Shown in pieces: positions 53,606 to 63,242 of a stretch of 64,000 nucleotides of DNA. The stretch lies in contig NZ_WIQI01000001.1 in the NCBI RefSeq assembly GCF_009602535.1, positions 52,825 through 116,824 on the forward strand. Reading direction: 5' to 3'. The translations under genes were made by a program, and so were the position numbers. The DNA comes from Ornithinicoccus halotolerans. GTDB taxonomy: Bacteria; Actinomycetota; Actinomycetes; Actinomycetales; Dermatophilaceae. The first letter of the stretch is position 1; each line of letters starts with the position of its first letter. A model generated the notes under the pieces. That model was not told where the DNA came from. It saw nothing but the letters and a program-made list of their open reading frames with translations, and did not search any database.

Positions 53606-55030
53606 TCAGATGTCGAAGTACATCTCGAACTCGTGCGGGTGCGGGCGCAGCCGGATCGGGTCCACCTCGTTGGTGCGCTTGTAGTCAATCCAGGCGCCGA
53701 TGAGGTCCTCGGAGAAGACGTCGCCCTCGGTGAGGAAGGCGTGGTCGGCCTCCAGGGCGTCGAGCACGGCCGGGAGCGAGTCGGGCACCTGGTCGATGCC
53801 GGCGAGCTCGGCCGGGGGCAACTCGTAGAGGTCCTTGTCCACCGGCTCCGGCGGCTCGATCCGGTTCTTGATGCCGTCCAGCCCGGCCATCAGCTGGGCC
53901 GAGAACGCCATGTAGGGGTTCGCCGACGGGTCCGGCACCCGGAACTCCACGCGCTTGGCCTTCGCCGAGGTCCCGGTGATCGGGATGCGCACGCAGGCCG
54001 AGCGGTTGCGGGCCGAGTAAACCAGGTTGACCGGGGCCTCGAAGCCCGGCACCAGGCGGTGGTAGGAGTTCATCGACGGGTTGGTGAACGCCAGCAGCGA
54101 CGGCGCGTGCCGCAGCAGCCCGCCGATGTACCAGCGGGCGATGTCTGACAGCCCGCCGTAGCCGGACTCGTCGTAGAACAGCGGCTCGCCGTCCTTCCAC
54201 AGGCTCTGGTGGGTGTGCATCCCCGAGCCGTTGTCACCGAAGATCGGCTTCGGCATGAAGGTGGCGGTCTTGCCGGCCGCCCAGGCGGCGTTCTTGACGA
54301 CGTACTTGAACTTCATCATGTCGTCGCCGGCGTGCAGCAGGGTGTTGAACTTGTAGTTGATCTCCTGCTGCCCCGCGGTGCCGACCTCGTGGTGGGCGCG
54401 CTCGACGTCGATGCCCACCGAGTCCAGCTGCTGGACGATGCCGTCACGGATGTCGGCGAAGTGGTCCACGGGGGAGACCGGGAAGTAGCCACCCTTGTAG
54501 CGCGGCTTGTAGCCCCGGTTGCCGCCCTCCTCGGCGCGCCCGGTGTTCCAGGCGGCCTCGATGGAGTCGATGAAGTAGTAGCCGGCGCTCTGCTTCGTCT
54601 CGAAGCGCACGTCGTCGAAGATGTAGAACTCGGCCTCGGCCCCGAAGAAGGCGGTGTCGGCGATGCCGGTCGACCGGAGGTGCTCCTCGGCGCGCGAGGC
54701 GATCTGCCGCGGGTCACGCCCGTAGGGCTCGTTGGTGAACGGGTCAACGATGGAGAAGTTCATCACCAGCGTCTTGGCCGTCCGGAACGGGTCGACGTAG
54801 GCCGTCCGAGGATCCGGGATCAGCTTCATGTCCGACTCGTGGATGGCCTGGAAGCCCCGGATCGAGGAGCCGTCGAACATCTGGCCGGTGGTGAAGCTCT
54901 CCTCGTCAACGGTCGAGGCAGGCACGTTGAAGTGCTGCATCACGCCCGGCAGGTCGCAGAACCGGACGTCGACGAACTGCACGTCCTCGTCCCGGATGAA
55001 GGCCAGGACCTCCTCGGGGGTGCTGAACAT
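53606..55030 (-). CDS. glnA: Glutamine synthetase, type I
   Basis: 474 residues. Forms glutamine from glutamate, ammonia and ATP; a cytoplasmic dodecamer and the central nitrogen-assimilation enzyme. [44 protein letters not shown] and [12 protein letters not shown] are the conserved active-site blocks. DLYELPPAE near 397-405 holds the Tyr that is adenylylated in GSI-beta enzymes, so activity is likely controlled by GlnE. GGAGGACAC precedes ATG 55030. Its last eight codons form the attachment site of the integrated element, which restores them exactly but changes the stop from a likely TAG to TGA and removes the original terminator. Confidence 0.97.
   Translation of the reverse strand: MFSTPEEVLAFIRDEDVQFVDVRFCDLPGVMQHFNVPASTVDEESFTTGQMFDGSSIRGFQAIHESDMKLIPDPRTAYVDPFRTAKTLVMNFSIVDPFTNEPYGRDPRQIASRAEEHLRSTGIADTAFFGAEAEFYIFDDVRFETKQSAGYYFIDSIEAAWNTGRAEEGGNRGYKPRYKGGYFPVSPVDHFADIRDGIVQQLDSVGIDVERAHHEVGTAGQQEINYKFNTLLHAGDDMMKFKYVVKNAAWAAGKTATFMPKPIFGDNGSGMHTHQSLWKDGEPLFYDESGYGGLSDIARWYIGGLLRHAPSLLAFTNPSMNSYHRLVPGFEAPVNLVYSARNRSACVRIPITGTSAKAKRVEFRVPDPSANPYMAFSAQLMAGLDGIKNRIEPPEPVDKDLYELPPAELAGIDQVPDSLPAVLDALEADHAFLTEGDVFSEDLIGAWIDYKRTNEVDPIRLRPHPHEFEMYFDI
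53608..53631. repeat. Right attachment site, within the glnA 3' end
   Basis: An exact copy of 41491-41514. It covers the codons for FEMYFDI and the first base of the glnA stop, which here is TGA and is completed by element sequence. Confidence 0.88.
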
Positions 55031-55174
55031 GTGTCCTCCTGATCGTGGCGGGGGGGCCGCGGCGCAGCTCAGGGTAGCCAGGTCGCGGACGTCGCGTTCG
55101 ACCCTACGGGAAGCGGAGTTTCTCGACCGTGACCCTCATGTTTCAGCCATGTTACGGCTGACTACGCTGCCGGG

Positions 55175-55615
55175 GTGACCGCTGGCCGGGACTTCCGAGG
55201 AGCCGAGCTCGGACTCCCCGAGCACGGTCAGCACGCCATGGCCGGCTTCGGCCGCCGGCTGGTCGCGCTGTGCGTCGACTGGGCGCTGTGCTGGCTGATC
55301 GCCTACGGCATCTTCGGCGTCGGCCTCGGCACCACCGGGGCCGCCTCGTTCGTGCCGCTGGCCGTGCTGGCGGTGGAGAACCTGCTGCTCGTCTCCACCG
55401 CCGGCACCACCGTCGGTCACCGGCTGCTCGGGTTGCAGGTGCACCTCCTCAACCGCACCGGTAGCGGCTCGGTCCTGCTCGGTCCGCCCGGCCTCCTCCG
55501 CGGCGCGGTGCGGGCCGTGCTGCTGTGCCTGGCGATCCCGCCGATGGTCTGGCTGCGGGACGGCCGCGGCCTGCATGACGTCGCCGCGGGCACCGTCATC
55601 GTCCGCTCCCGCTGA
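55175..55615 (+). CDS. RDD family membrane protein
   Basis: 146 residues. FGRRLVALCVDWALCWLIAY carries the Arg and Asp that name the family, and GTTVGHRLLGLQVHL and RDGRGLHDVAAGTVIV are the conserved close. Two to three membrane segments. Function unknown, but the gene sits next to glnA in many actinobacteria. It diverges from glnA across about 145 bases that should hold both promoters. Confidence 0.85.
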   Translation: MTAGRDFRGAELGLPEHGQHAMAGFGRRLVALCVDWALCWLIAYGIFGVGLGTTGAASFVPLAVLAVENLLLVSTAGTTVGHRLLGLQVHLLNRTGSGSVLLGPPGLLRGAVRAVLLCLAIPPMVWLRDGRGLHDVAAGTVIVRSR

Positions 55616-55625
55616 CCGGGAGCGG

Positions 55626-56315
55626 TCAGGCTCGAGCAGGCAGGACGGGCGCGGGCGCCTCGGCGCCGCCCCACCGGGCGAGCGGACTGCGGCTGACCAG
55701 CTGTCCCATCGCGAGCAGGCCGGCGGCGTAGAGCAGGCTCGCCCCGTAGGAAGCCCACACGCTCAGGCCGGCCAGGCCGAACTCCACGACCACGAAGGCC
55801 GCCAGCAGTGGTGGCAGCCAGCGGGGACCGAGGCCGGCACGCCACAGGGCCACGGCCGTCAGCACGATCCCCAGCACGGTGCCGAGCAGTCCCATGGCCA
55901 TGAACGGAATGCCCCAGCCGCTCTCGACACCGCCCAGGACACGGGCGTAGGCGTCGTAGTGCTGCGGGTCCCGAGCCATCTCCAGCATGACCAGGCTCTG
56001 GCCGCCGTAGACGGCGTGGCCGAACCCACCAAGAGCGCAGAGCGTCCCGGCCAGGATGGCCAGCACCGGCGTGCGCGAGCGCAGCAGGTGCGCGACTCCC
56101 AGCAGGCCGACGGCGAACGGCAGCTGGGCCAGGGCGAACAGCGCGGCGGAGGCGCCGGCCGTCGTGCCGTCGGCGGCGATGGCGGCCAGCCGGTCGGTGT
56201 GGTCACCGGCGAACTCGGGCATCAGGGCGATGCTGGCCACGGTGATCGCCGCGCAGATCACCAGGCACGCGGCGACGGTCCTGCGCAGCAGCGGTGCGGT
56301 GTCCTTCATGGTCAT
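55626..56315 (-). CDS. Hypothetical multi-pass membrane protein
   Basis: 229 residues with six hydrophobic segments (about 12-32, 55-75, 82-103, 128-150, 165-185, 190-208). FGHAVYGGQSLVMLEMARDP lies in the central loop. It is like the DUF4386-type membrane proteins but not firmly assigned. It is convergent with the RDD gene and divergent from the histidine kinase gene. Confidence 0.65.
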   Translation of the reverse strand: MTMKDTAPLLRRTVAACLVICAAITVASIALMPEFAGDHTDRLAAIAADGTTAGASAALFALAQLPFAVGLLGVAHLLRSRTPVLAILAGTLCALGGFGHAVYGGQSLVMLEMARDPQHYDAYARVLGGVESGWGIPFMAMGLLGTVLGIVLTAVALWRAGLGPRWLPPLLAAFVVVEFGLAGLSVWASYGASLLYAAGLLAMGQLVSRSPLARWGGAEAPAPVLPARA

Positions 56316-56511
56316 CCTTCCGGTCGTGCGGACCCCTCGGGCCCGGCTGCTCCGACGCTAGGGACGGTGCCGGCATCGGCGGATCGGCCGGTGGTGGGTC
56401 CCTGGCCCGCCGCCCGTCGCGTCTCGACGGGGCCGGTCGCGACCAGAGGTGACGAAACTGTCGACCTGAGGATGACGCGCCGAGCTGCCCGCGCGCCCTA
56501 GCCTGTGGGCT

Positions 56512-57663
56512 GTGGAGCGTCTCGCGTGGTCGCAGCGGGCCCAAGACGCGGGCCTGGCCGTGCTGGTGGCCGCGGTGGGGCTCGCCGAGGTGTGGCTGCC
56601 GCTGGAGTCCGTCATGGGGGACGGCTCCCCGTGGGTGAGCTCGGTGGGCATCCTCGTCGTCGCGGCCCTGCTGACCCAGCGGAGGACGAGGCCCTGGCTC
56701 GCGTTGTCGGTCATGGCGGTCTGGCCGGTGCTGGGCGTCGTGACCGGGGGGCAGCTGCAGATCCTGTTCTTCGGACAGCTGGTGCCGTTCCTGGTGATCG
56801 TCTACTCCCTGGCACGACACGGCGTCGGGCGCATCACCTGGCTGGGAGCAGCGGCGGCCGCGGCGCTGATGATCCTCGCCGACATCTTCGTGGACCTGCT
56901 GCAGGAACCCACCGAGCTCATCTTCCACTGGGGCGTGGTCACGCTGGCCTACCTCAGCGGCCGGGGGCTGCGGGCCTCGGAGGACCGGGCCACCGCGTCG
57001 ACCCGGCGCGCGGTGGAGGCCGAGAACGCCACCCGGGAGCGGGCGCTGGCTGCCGTCGCCGACGAGCGGGCCAGGATCGCCCGGGAGCTGCACGACATCG
57101 TGGCCCACTCGGTGAGCGTCATGATCGTGCAGGCCGGGGCGGCCGAGCAGGTCGTCGAGGAGGACCCCGAGTTCGCGCGCCGCGCGCTGCGCACGATCCG
57201 GGGCACCGGGACGGAGGCACTGGCGGAGATGCGCCGTGCGGTGACCATGCTCCGCGCGCCCGAGACCGCCGACCTCTCGCCCCAGCCCGGGGTCCAGGCG
57301 CTGCCGGCGTTGGTCGAGGCCGTGGGGGACACGGGGCTGCAGGTCGAGCTGACGGTCACCGGCCCCCCGGCAGACCTGCCCGCGGGCCTGGACCTCACCG
57401 CGTACCGCATCATCCAGGAGGCGCTGACCAACGTGAGGCGTCACTCCGGTGCCGGGCGGGCGCAGGTCACGCTGGACGCCAGCGGCGACACGCTGTGCAT
57501 CGAGGTGACCGACCCCGGGCCCGCGCGTCCGAACGGCCAGGAGCCGGGTCACGGCCTCATCGGGATGGCGGAGCGGGTAGCGCTGTTCGGCGGGCGGCTG
57601 GAGACCGACGCCGACGGCCCCGGGTTCGCCGTGCGCGCCGTCCTGCCCCTGGAGTCACGATGA
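56512..57663 (+). CDS. Two-component sensor histidine kinase (NarL-type, HisKA_3)
   Basis: 383 residues. An N-terminal block of four to five membrane segments (about 10-140) is followed by a coiled linker and the phosphoacceptor domain RIARELHDIVAHSVSVMIVQ (His194), then the HATPase domain with EALTNVRRHSGAGRAQV and GHGLIGMAERVALFGG. It phosphorylates the adjacent LuxR response regulator. Its stop overlaps the regulator's ATG by four bases. The signal is unknown. GTG 56512 is the start. Confidence 0.92.
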   Translation: MERLAWSQRAQDAGLAVLVAAVGLAEVWLPLESVMGDGSPWVSSVGILVVAALLTQRRTRPWLALSVMAVWPVLGVVTGGQLQILFFGQLVPFLVIVYSLARHGVGRITWLGAAAAAALMILADIFVDLLQEPTELIFHWGVVTLAYLSGRGLRASEDRATASTRRAVEAENATRERALAAVADERARIARELHDIVAHSVSVMIVQAGAAEQVVEEDPEFARRALRTIRGTGTEALAEMRRAVTMLRAPETADLSPQPGVQALPALVEAVGDTGLQVELTVTGPPADLPAGLDLTAYRIIQEALTNVRRHSGAGRAQVTLDASGDTLCIEVTDPGPARPNGQEPGHGLIGMAERVALFGGRLETDADGPGFAVRAVLPLESR

Positions 57664-58337
57664 GCACCAGCGTGGTGGTCGTCGACGACCAGGAGCTGGT
57701 CCGGATCGGCTTCCGCCTCATCCTCGAACGAGCCGGCCTGGACGTCGTCGGGGAGGCGGCCGACGGGGCCGAGGCCACGACCGTCGTGCAGGAGACCGGG
57801 CCGGACGTCGTCCTGATGGACGTCCGCATGCCCCGGCTGGACGGCATCGAGGCGACCCGCCGGATCCTGGCCGGACCGGGACCGCACCCCCGTGTCCTGG
57901 CCCTGACGACGTTCGACCTCGACGAGTACGTGTACTCGGCGGTGCGGGCAGGGGCCTCCGGCTTCCTGCTCAAGGACGTCTCGCCGGAGGACCTGGTGCA
58001 CGCGGTGCGGGTGGTGGCCCGGGGCGAGTCCATGGTCGCGCCGGTGGTGATCGCGCGCCTGCTGGAGCGGTTCGCCCGCCGCCCCCCGGCCGGGGAGGCG
58101 CCGCTGGCGCTGGCCGGCCTGACCGACCGTGAGCGCGAGGTGGCGCGGTGGGTCGCGCGGGGCCTGTCCAACGCAGAGATCGGGACCCGGATGTTCCTCA
58201 GCGAGGCCACCGTGAAGACCTACGTCTCACGGCTGCTCACCAAGCTCAGCCTGCGGGACCGGGTCCAGGTGGCGGTGCTCGCCTACGAGTCCGGACTGGT
58301 GCAGGTCGGCGAGGCGGAGGACCACGAGCGGAGCTGA
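57660..58337 (+). CDS. LuxR-type two-component response regulator
   Basis: 225 residues. Receiver domain with VVVVDDQELVRIG, phosphoacceptor Asp54 in VVLMDVRMPRLDG and the Lys in GFLLKDVSPEDL; then the DNA-binding domain LTDREREVARWVARGLSNAE, MFLSEATVKTYVSRLLTKLS. Partner of the upstream kinase. Target genes unknown; the next genes (PadR and a small membrane protein) have their own operator. Confidence 0.93.
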   Translation: MSTSVVVVDDQELVRIGFRLILERAGLDVVGEAADGAEATTVVQETGPDVVLMDVRMPRLDGIEATRRILAGPGPHPRVLALTTFDLDEYVYSAVRAGASGFLLKDVSPEDLVHAVRVVARGESMVAPVVIARLLERFARRPPAGEAPLALAGLTDREREVARWVARGLSNAEIGTRMFLSEATVKTYVSRLLTKLSLRDRVQVAVLAYESGLVQVGEAEDHERS

Positions 58338-58439
58338 CGACTCGAATTGCACTGTGCGACCAAGGACCCACTCGCCCGAGGCACGCTGGAGCCGGCCACA
58401 TCGCGTGCCCGGGTCCCTGGTGCCGCCCCTAGGCAAGGG

Positions 58440-58452
58440 TATCTGACAGATA
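58440..58452. promoter_or_regulatory. Probable PadR operator
   Basis: TATCTGACAGATA is a palindrome (TATCT / AGATA around GAC) 12 bases before the GTG start, followed by AT-rich TATAAATTAG. The location suits autorepression by the encoded PadR protein. Confidence 0.5.
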
Positions 58453-58464
58453 TAAATTAGCCCC

Positions 58465-59022
58465 GTGGCGCGCCCCTCGAAGACCCGATTCGCGATCCTC
58501 GGCATGCTGACGATGGAGCCGATGACGGGGTACCGCCTGCGCGAGACGATCGCCGCGTCGGCCGGGCACTTCTGGCAGGAGAGCTTCGGGCAGCTCTATC
58601 CGACGCTGCACGCGCTGGAGCGTGAAGGGCTCATCGCGGCCCGCCGCACCACGGGCAGGGGCGGGCACAAGTTGGAGTACTCGATCAACGACGCGGGATG
58701 GGACGCCTTGCGCAGCTGGCTCGCGTCCGAGGCGGAGTCGCTGGCCTCCAACCGCAGCGAGCTGCTCCTGCAGCTGTTCTTTGGTCGTCATGCTCCTCCG
58801 GGCGTCGTCGTCGGTCATCTCGAGCGACACCGCGCCACACTGCTCGCGGCCCGCGAGCAGTACCGCGAATTTGAGCGCGCGGTGCTCGCCGAGCGATCAC
58901 CCGACCGCCCCTACTGGTTGGCCACCATCCGACACGGTCTGGCCATGACCGAGGCTGGGCTGGCATGGGCCGACGAGACGATGGCAGACGTTCGCGAGGC
59001 CGGCAAGGAGTCGGACACATGA
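58465..59022 (+). CDS. PadR family transcriptional regulator
   Basis: 185 residues. The winged helix ILGMLTMEPMTGYRLRETIA then FGQLYPTLHALEREGLIAAR (about 10-55) is diagnostic of PadR. A C-terminal helical domain (about 95-175) of the Vir-type follows. It overlaps the next gene's ATG by four bases, so the two form a regulator and membrane-target pair. Ligand unknown. Confidence 0.9.
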   Translation: MARPSKTRFAILGMLTMEPMTGYRLRETIAASAGHFWQESFGQLYPTLHALEREGLIAARRTTGRGGHKLEYSINDAGWDALRSWLASEAESLASNRSELLLQLFFGRHAPPGVVVGHLERHRATLLAAREQYREFERAVLAERSPDRPYWLATIRHGLAMTEAGLAWADETMADVREAGKESDT

Positions 59023-59348
59023 AGACACCGCAGACCAACGTCGAGACAGACCACGTGCGATCGACGCCGTTCGCATGGACGCATCGGCATCGCCGGCCCC
59101 TGGGACTGGCTTTGACGGCAGCAGCAGCCGGCATGACCGGTCTGTGGCTCGTCGTGGTGCCCGCCAGGGCCGAGCAGACAAGCGGGCTACAGGAGCTCGC
59201 CATCCGCTGGGGCCACCCGGCCTGCTGGGCGTTCCTCGCCGTCGTCGGCGTCCTGGTCGCGGTGGACGCGCCGAAGCGAGTCCGTGACGGAGCCGGCATC
59301 GCGGCTGCCGTCTGCTATGCAGCCTTCATCGCCGGGATGGTGCGCTGA
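59019..59348 (+). CDS. Small membrane protein cotranscribed with padR
   Basis: 109 residues with three hydrophobic segments (about 28-47, 65-83, 90-106). PLGLALTAAAAGMTGLWLVV and WAFLAVVGVLVAVDAP are the best-defined. ATG 59019 overlaps the padR stop (ATGA). No family was recognised. It is likely the gene controlled by the PadR protein. Confidence 0.65.
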   Translation: MKTPQTNVETDHVRSTPFAWTHRHRRPLGLALTAAAAGMTGLWLVVVPARAEQTSGLQELAIRWGHPACWAFLAVVGVLVAVDAPKRVRDGAGIAAAVCYAAFIAGMVR

Positions 59349-59376
59349 GCCACGCCCAGCGGCCAGCTCGGCGGTG

Positions 59377-60162
59377 TCAGCGGCCGCGGAGCGCCCGCCG
59401 GTCCACACGCGCCTTGCGCGGGTCCATCCCGGCTGGCACCGGCGGCTTGGCCTGGCGGCCCAGCGCCTGCAGACGCCGGTGCACGACGATGGCCTCCTGC
59501 TTGCTGATCTTCTTGTCGAAGCGCTTGAGCCGCTTGGTCAGCTTGTGCAGCGGCACGTCCTGGTCGCCCTTGCCGACGTGCAGGGTGTGCACCGGAACCT
59601 CCGGGCCCACCACCCGGGTCACCTTGCGCTGTTCGGCCTTGGCCAGCCGCTGCGCGGAGCCGCGGGGACCCTCGGTGATGAGCACGACGCCGGGGCGCCC
59701 GACGGCGCGGTAGACCATGGCGGCGTTCTGCAGGTCGCGCATGCCGCGGACCTTGCCGCCGGACTCGGCCGCTACCGGCTCCTGCTCGTAGAACCAGCCG
59801 CGCCGCAGCGAGCCCAGCACGGCTGCGGGCGCACCCGGCTGGCCCTCGATCTGGGTGAACGCCGCCCGTTCGGCCCGCCGGCCCAGGATCGCCACGGCGG
59901 CCAGCACGGCCAGCGGGATGCCGATGAGCAGGCAGTAGATGACCAGGTCCAGCCACAGCCCGACCAGCAGCGCGACCAGGATGATCCCGAAGAAGGCCAG
60001 CGCCATCCACCACACCGACGCCGGGTCGTTGCGCCGGGTCATCTGGAAGACCTGGCGGATCTGGGCGAGGCGGCCCGGGTTGTTCGGGTCGCGCTGCTTC
60101 TTTGTGCGGCGGCCGAAGCGGCGCTTGGGCTCCTCGGAGCTGCTGGAGTCGGTGCTGGCCAT
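59377..60162 (-). CDS. DUF4191 family membrane protein
   Basis: 261 residues. A Ser/Lys-rich start with GRRTKKQRDPNNPGRLAQIR, two membrane segments (about 50-70 and 73-95), then the cytoplasmic domain RRGWFYEQEPVAAESGGKVR, VLITEGPRGSAQRLAKAEQR. DUF4191 proteins are found next to lipA throughout actinobacteria, but their role is unknown. ATG 60162 lies five bases after the lipA stop, so it is last in a lipA-DUF4191 unit. Confidence 0.88.
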   Translation of the reverse strand: MASTDSSSSEEPKRRFGRRTKKQRDPNNPGRLAQIRQVFQMTRRNDPASVWWMALAFFGIILVALLVGLWLDLVIYCLLIGIPLAVLAAVAILGRRAERAAFTQIEGQPGAPAAVLGSLRRGWFYEQEPVAAESGGKVRGMRDLQNAAMVYRAVGRPGVVLITEGPRGSAQRLAKAEQRKVTRVVGPEVPVHTLHVGKGDQDVPLHKLTKRLKRFDKKISKQEAIVVHRRLQALGRQAKPPVPAGMDPRKARVDRRALRGR

Positions 60163-60167
60163 AGCGG

Positions 60168-61193
60168 TCAGGATACGTGGGCGGAGTCGCGGGCCACGAG
60201 CGCGGCCGCCTCCTGCCGGGCCGGGGAGTCGAGCTTGTCGGCCAGGTGGGACAGCGCGTCGGGGATGGGGCGCCCGGAGCGGACCATCGCCTGCGCCCAG
60301 AGCCGGCCGGCGCGGTAGGAGGAGCGCACCAGCGGGCCGGCCATGACGCCCTTGAAGCCGATCTCCTCGGCCCGGTCGCTCCAGTGCACGAACTCCTCCG
60401 GCTTGACCCACCGCTCCACGGGGTGGTGCCGGGGGGAGGGCCGCAGGTACTGGGTGATGGTGATCAGGTCGGTGCCGGCCTCGTGCAGGTCCCGCAGCGC
60501 CTGCTCGATCTCGTGGTCCTCCTCGCCCATGCCCAGGATCAGGTTGGACTTGGTCACCAGCCCGGCGTCGCGGCCCATGGTGATGACGTCCAGCGACCGC
60601 TCGTAGCGGAACGCCGGCCGGATCCGGCGGAAGATCCGCGGCACCGTCTCGACGTTGTGGGCGAACACCTCGGGGGAGGCGTCGATGACCTGACCGACGA
60701 GCTCGGGCACGCCGTTGAAGTCGGGGATGAGGATCTCGACGCCGGTGCCCGGGTTCTGCTGGTGGATCTGCCGGATGGTCTCGGCGTACAGCCAGGCCCC
60801 GCCGTCGGCCAGGTCGTCCCGGGCCACCCCGGTCACGGTCGCGTAGCGCAGCTCCATCTGCGCCACCGACTCGGCCACCCGGCGCGGCTCGTCGGCGTCG
60901 AAGTCGGCCGGCCGGCCGGTGTCGATCTGGCAGAAGTCGCAGCGCCGGGTGCACTGCTCGCCGCCGATGAGGAAGGTGGCCTCCCGGTCCTCCCAGCACT
61001 CGAAGATGTTGGGACAGCCGGCCTCCTGACACACCGTGTGCAGGCCCTCTCCCTTGACCAGCTTGTTCAGCGACGTGTACTCCGGGCCCATCTTCGCGGT
61101 CGTCCGGATCCACGACGGCTTGCGCTCGATCGGCACCTGGCTGTTGCGGGCCTCTACCCGCAGCATTCGGCGCCCCTCGGGTGCGACGGTCAC
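60168..61193 (-). CDS. lipA: Lipoyl synthase
   Basis: 341 residues. A radical-SAM enzyme that inserts two sulfur atoms into protein-bound octanoyl groups. Both iron-sulfur clusters are evident: the auxiliary-cluster motif [12 protein letters not shown] (about 54-65) and CTRRCDFCQ (about 80-88) for the SAM cluster; the family C-terminal RSSYRAG is present (the Arg-Ser-Ser that ligates the auxiliary cluster). GTG 61193 has AGGAGG four to five bases upstream. It works after LipB, encoded just upstream on the same strand. Confidence 0.97.
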   Translation of the reverse strand: MTVAPEGRRMLRVEARNSQVPIERKPSWIRTTAKMGPEYTSLNKLVKGEGLHTVCQEAGCPNIFECWEDREATFLIGGEQCTRRCDFCQIDTGRPADFDADEPRRVAESVAQMELRYATVTGVARDDLADGGAWLYAETIRQIHQQNPGTGVEILIPDFNGVPELVGQVIDASPEVFAHNVETVPRIFRRIRPAFRYERSLDVITMGRDAGLVTKSNLILGMGEEDHEIEQALRDLHEAGTDLITITQYLRPSPRHHPVERWVKPEEFVHWSDRAEEIGFKGVMAGPLVRSSYRAGRLWAQAMVRSGRPIPDALSHLADKLDSPARQEAAALVARDSAHVS

Positions 61194-61275
61194 GAGGCCT
61201 CCTGGGTCGGCACTGGTTGCACGCGGGGCAACGCGCGCACCCTCCAGCCTATGCCCCTGCGCCCGCAGGCACGCA

Positions 61276-61298
61276 CCGCCCCGGTAGCGGCGGGGCGG
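61276..61298. terminator. Weak GC-rich hairpin between lipB and lipA
   Basis: CCGCCCC (61276-61282) pairs with GGGGCGG (61292-61298) around a nine-base loop, with no T-run. It may reduce read-through or be incidental. Confidence 0.3.
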
Positions 61299-61300
61299 GC

Positions 61301-61978
61301 TCAGCCCGCGCTGGCGGTGGCCGTGACGGGGCGGCCGAGGACGAGGTTGTCGTCCCCGCCGGTCAGCTCGAGCACGACCGGCAGCACGTCGGTCACGGTG
61401 ACGGCCTCGCCGGTCTCGGCGGCGATGCTGGTCACCCCCGCGTCGCTGATCCCGCACGGGATGATGCCGTCGGCCCAGCCCAGGTCGCAGTCGACGTTGA
61501 GCGCGAACCCGTGCATCGTCACGCCCTGGCTGACCCGCACCCCGATCGCACCGACCTTGCGGTCCGGCCGCTGCCCGTGCTCGTCGGCACGCACCCACAC
61601 GCCGCTGCGGCCCTCGACCCGCTCGCCGGGGAGGCCGAACCGCTCACAGACGGCGATCATCAAGTCCTCCAGCCGGCGCACGTGCGCCACCACGTCGACC
61701 GGCTCAGGCAGCCGCACGATCGGGTAGCCCACGAGCTGGCCCGGGCCGTGCCAGGTGATCTTGCCGCCGCGGTCGACGTCGACGACGGGGGTGCCGTCCA
61801 GCGGCCGCTCGTGGGGCTCGGTGCGCTTGCCGGCGGTGTAGACCGCGGCGTGCTCCAGCAGCAGCAGGGTGTCGGGCAGCTCACCGGCCACCACCTGGGC
61901 GTGCACTCGGCGCTGGTGCGCCCACGCCTGTTCGTAGTCGACGTAGTCGGGCCCGAGGCCGAGCTGCTCCACGCGCAT
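61301..61978 (-). CDS. lipB: Octanoyltransferase
   Basis: 225 residues. Transfers octanoate from acyl carrier protein to lipoyl domains, giving LipA its substrate. [35 protein letters not shown] (catalytic Lys) and [11 protein letters not shown] (catalytic Cys) are the family motifs. ATG 61978 gives the typical start. Same strand as lipA, about 107 bases upstream of it. Confidence 0.96.
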   Translation of the reverse strand: MRVEQLGLGPDYVDYEQAWAHQRRVHAQVVAGELPDTLLLLEHAAVYTAGKRTEPHERPLDGTPVVDVDRGGKITWHGPGQLVGYPIVRLPEPVDVVAHVRRLEDLMIAVCERFGLPGERVEGRSGVWVRADEHGQRPDRKVGAIGVRVSQGVTMHGFALNVDCDLGWADGIIPCGISDAGVTSIAAETGEAVTVTDVLPVVLELTGGDDNLVLGRPVTATASAG

Positions 61979-62021
61979 ACCGACACTCTACGGCCGCGAC
62001 CGGTGACCATAGGGTCGGACC

Positions 62022-63152
62022 ATGGACCAGGCAGCCAGCACCCCCGCCAGCCAGACCGCGACGGCCGCGCCCGCGGCACCGGTCGAGGGGCTCCGCGCCG
62101 CCGTCGTCGGCTACGGGATGGCGGGCCGGCAGTTCCACGTGCCGCTGCTGCGGCAGGCCGGCTGGCAGGTCACCGCGGTCACCACCGGGGACCCCGGCCG
62201 GCGCGAGCAGGCACGCAGCGACCTCGGCGAGGTCGCGGTGCTGCCCGACCTGGACGTGCTGCTGCAGGAGGTCCGCTCCGGCGCGGTCACGGCCGACGCC
62301 GTCGTGCTCGCCTCCCCGACCGGGGCGCACCGGGAGCAGGCGCTCGCCGTCATCGAGTCGGGGCTGGCGCTCGTGGTCGACAAGCCGCTGGGGCTCACCG
62401 CGGCCGAGGCGACCGAGATCGTCGAGGCAGCCCGGGGGCAGGTGCCGCTGACGGTGTTCCAGAACCGCCGTTACGACCCGGACATGCTCACCCTGGCCCA
62501 GCTCGTGGCCGGCGGGGAGCTGGGCGAGGTGGTCCGCGCGGAGATGCGCTGGGAGCGGTGGCGGCCGGCGCCCAAGCAGCGCTGGCGGGAGACGCTCCCG
62601 GCCGAGCAGGGCGGCGGCGTGCTGCTGGACCTGCACGCCCACACCGTGGACGCGGTGGTGCAGCTGTTCGGACCGGTGGCCTCGGTCTACGCCGAGCTCG
62701 CGAGCCGGACCACGATCGCCGAGGACGAGGCGTTCCTGTCCTGCCGGCACGTCTCGGGGGTGATCTCCCACCTGGGCGTCTCGTCGGTGACCGCGCTGCC
62801 CGGGCCGCGGTGGCGGGTGCTGGGCACCCACGGCAGCTACCTGCACGGCGGGCTCGGCGAGGACCCCGGTCCGTTCGCCGAGCTGCACGACGAGGCCGGC
62901 CACTGCGGCTGGCGCTACGACGGGGACGGCGGACGGCGTCCGGTCCCGGCGGCGGCCGGGGACGAGGCCGACTTCTACCGCGGCGTCGCGACCGCGCTCG
63001 CCGGTGGCTGGCAGGGCCGGCTGGACACGGCGCAGGCCGCGCTGCCGGTCGACCCGGCCGACAGCGTGCACGTGCTCGCGGTCATCGACGCCGCGCGCAT
63101 CTCGGCCGCCGAGCAACGCGCGGTCCAGGTGGACACGCCCGGTCTACGCTGA
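62022..63152 (+). CDS. Gfo/Idh/MocA family oxidoreductase
   Basis: 376 residues. An N-terminal Rossmann domain (AAVVGYGMAGRQFHVPLLRQ, about 26-45) and the dinucleotide-domain motif VVDKPLGLTAAEATEIVEAA (about 124-143) with the EKP-like Lys; a C-terminal alpha/beta domain follows, with VFQNRRYDPDML and LLDLHAHTVDAVVQLFG. It should oxidise or reduce a sugar or cyclitol using NAD(P). The substrate is unknown. It diverges from lipB across 43 bases. Confidence 0.9.
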   Translation: MDQAASTPASQTATAAPAAPVEGLRAAVVGYGMAGRQFHVPLLRQAGWQVTAVTTGDPGRREQARSDLGEVAVLPDLDVLLQEVRSGAVTADAVVLASPTGAHREQALAVIESGLALVVDKPLGLTAAEATEIVEAARGQVPLTVFQNRRYDPDMLTLAQLVAGGELGEVVRAEMRWERWRPAPKQRWRETLPAEQGGGVLLDLHAHTVDAVVQLFGPVASVYAELASRTTIAEDEAFLSCRHVSGVISHLGVSSVTALPGPRWRVLGTHGSYLHGGLGEDPGPFAELHDEAGHCGWRYDGDGGRRPVPAAAGDEADFYRGVATALAGGWQGRLDTAQAALPVDPADSVHVLAVIDAARISAAEQRAVQVDTPGLR

Positions 63153-63242
63153 CGGACCCCACCATGCCGCCGGCCCGCCCAGCGGAGGCCGGCCTGTGGA
63201 TGACCGCAGCGGTGCTCGCGGCAGGTGCGGCACGGTAAGCGT

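Larger units (their letters stand above)
41491..53631. mobile_element. 12.1-kb integrative element in the 3' end of glnA
   Basis: Bounded by the 24-bp repeats at 41491-41514 and 53608-53631, with a tyrosine recombinase next to the right end. Its copy of the glnA end supplies codons EMYFDI and a TGA stop, so the host gene stays intact. Paired TGCGGACT sites lie just inside both ends. The cargo is an hsdM-hsdS-hsdR operon, an FHA-like/PP2C/zinc-ribbon operon and small unknown genes. No conjugation or phage structural genes were seen, so it is a small site-specific genomic island that would need help to move between cells. Confidence 0.85.

Noticed and set aside
53582..53631. A tRNA gene as the integration target
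   Set aside because: The repeat is the coding end of glnA in the correct frame; no tRNA cloverleaf was found at either end.
61181..63238. Long plus-strand open frame spanning lipB and the oxidoreductase
   Set aside because: lipB on the other strand and the oxidoreductase in another frame have full family motifs; this frame is Arg/Gly/Ala-rich noise.
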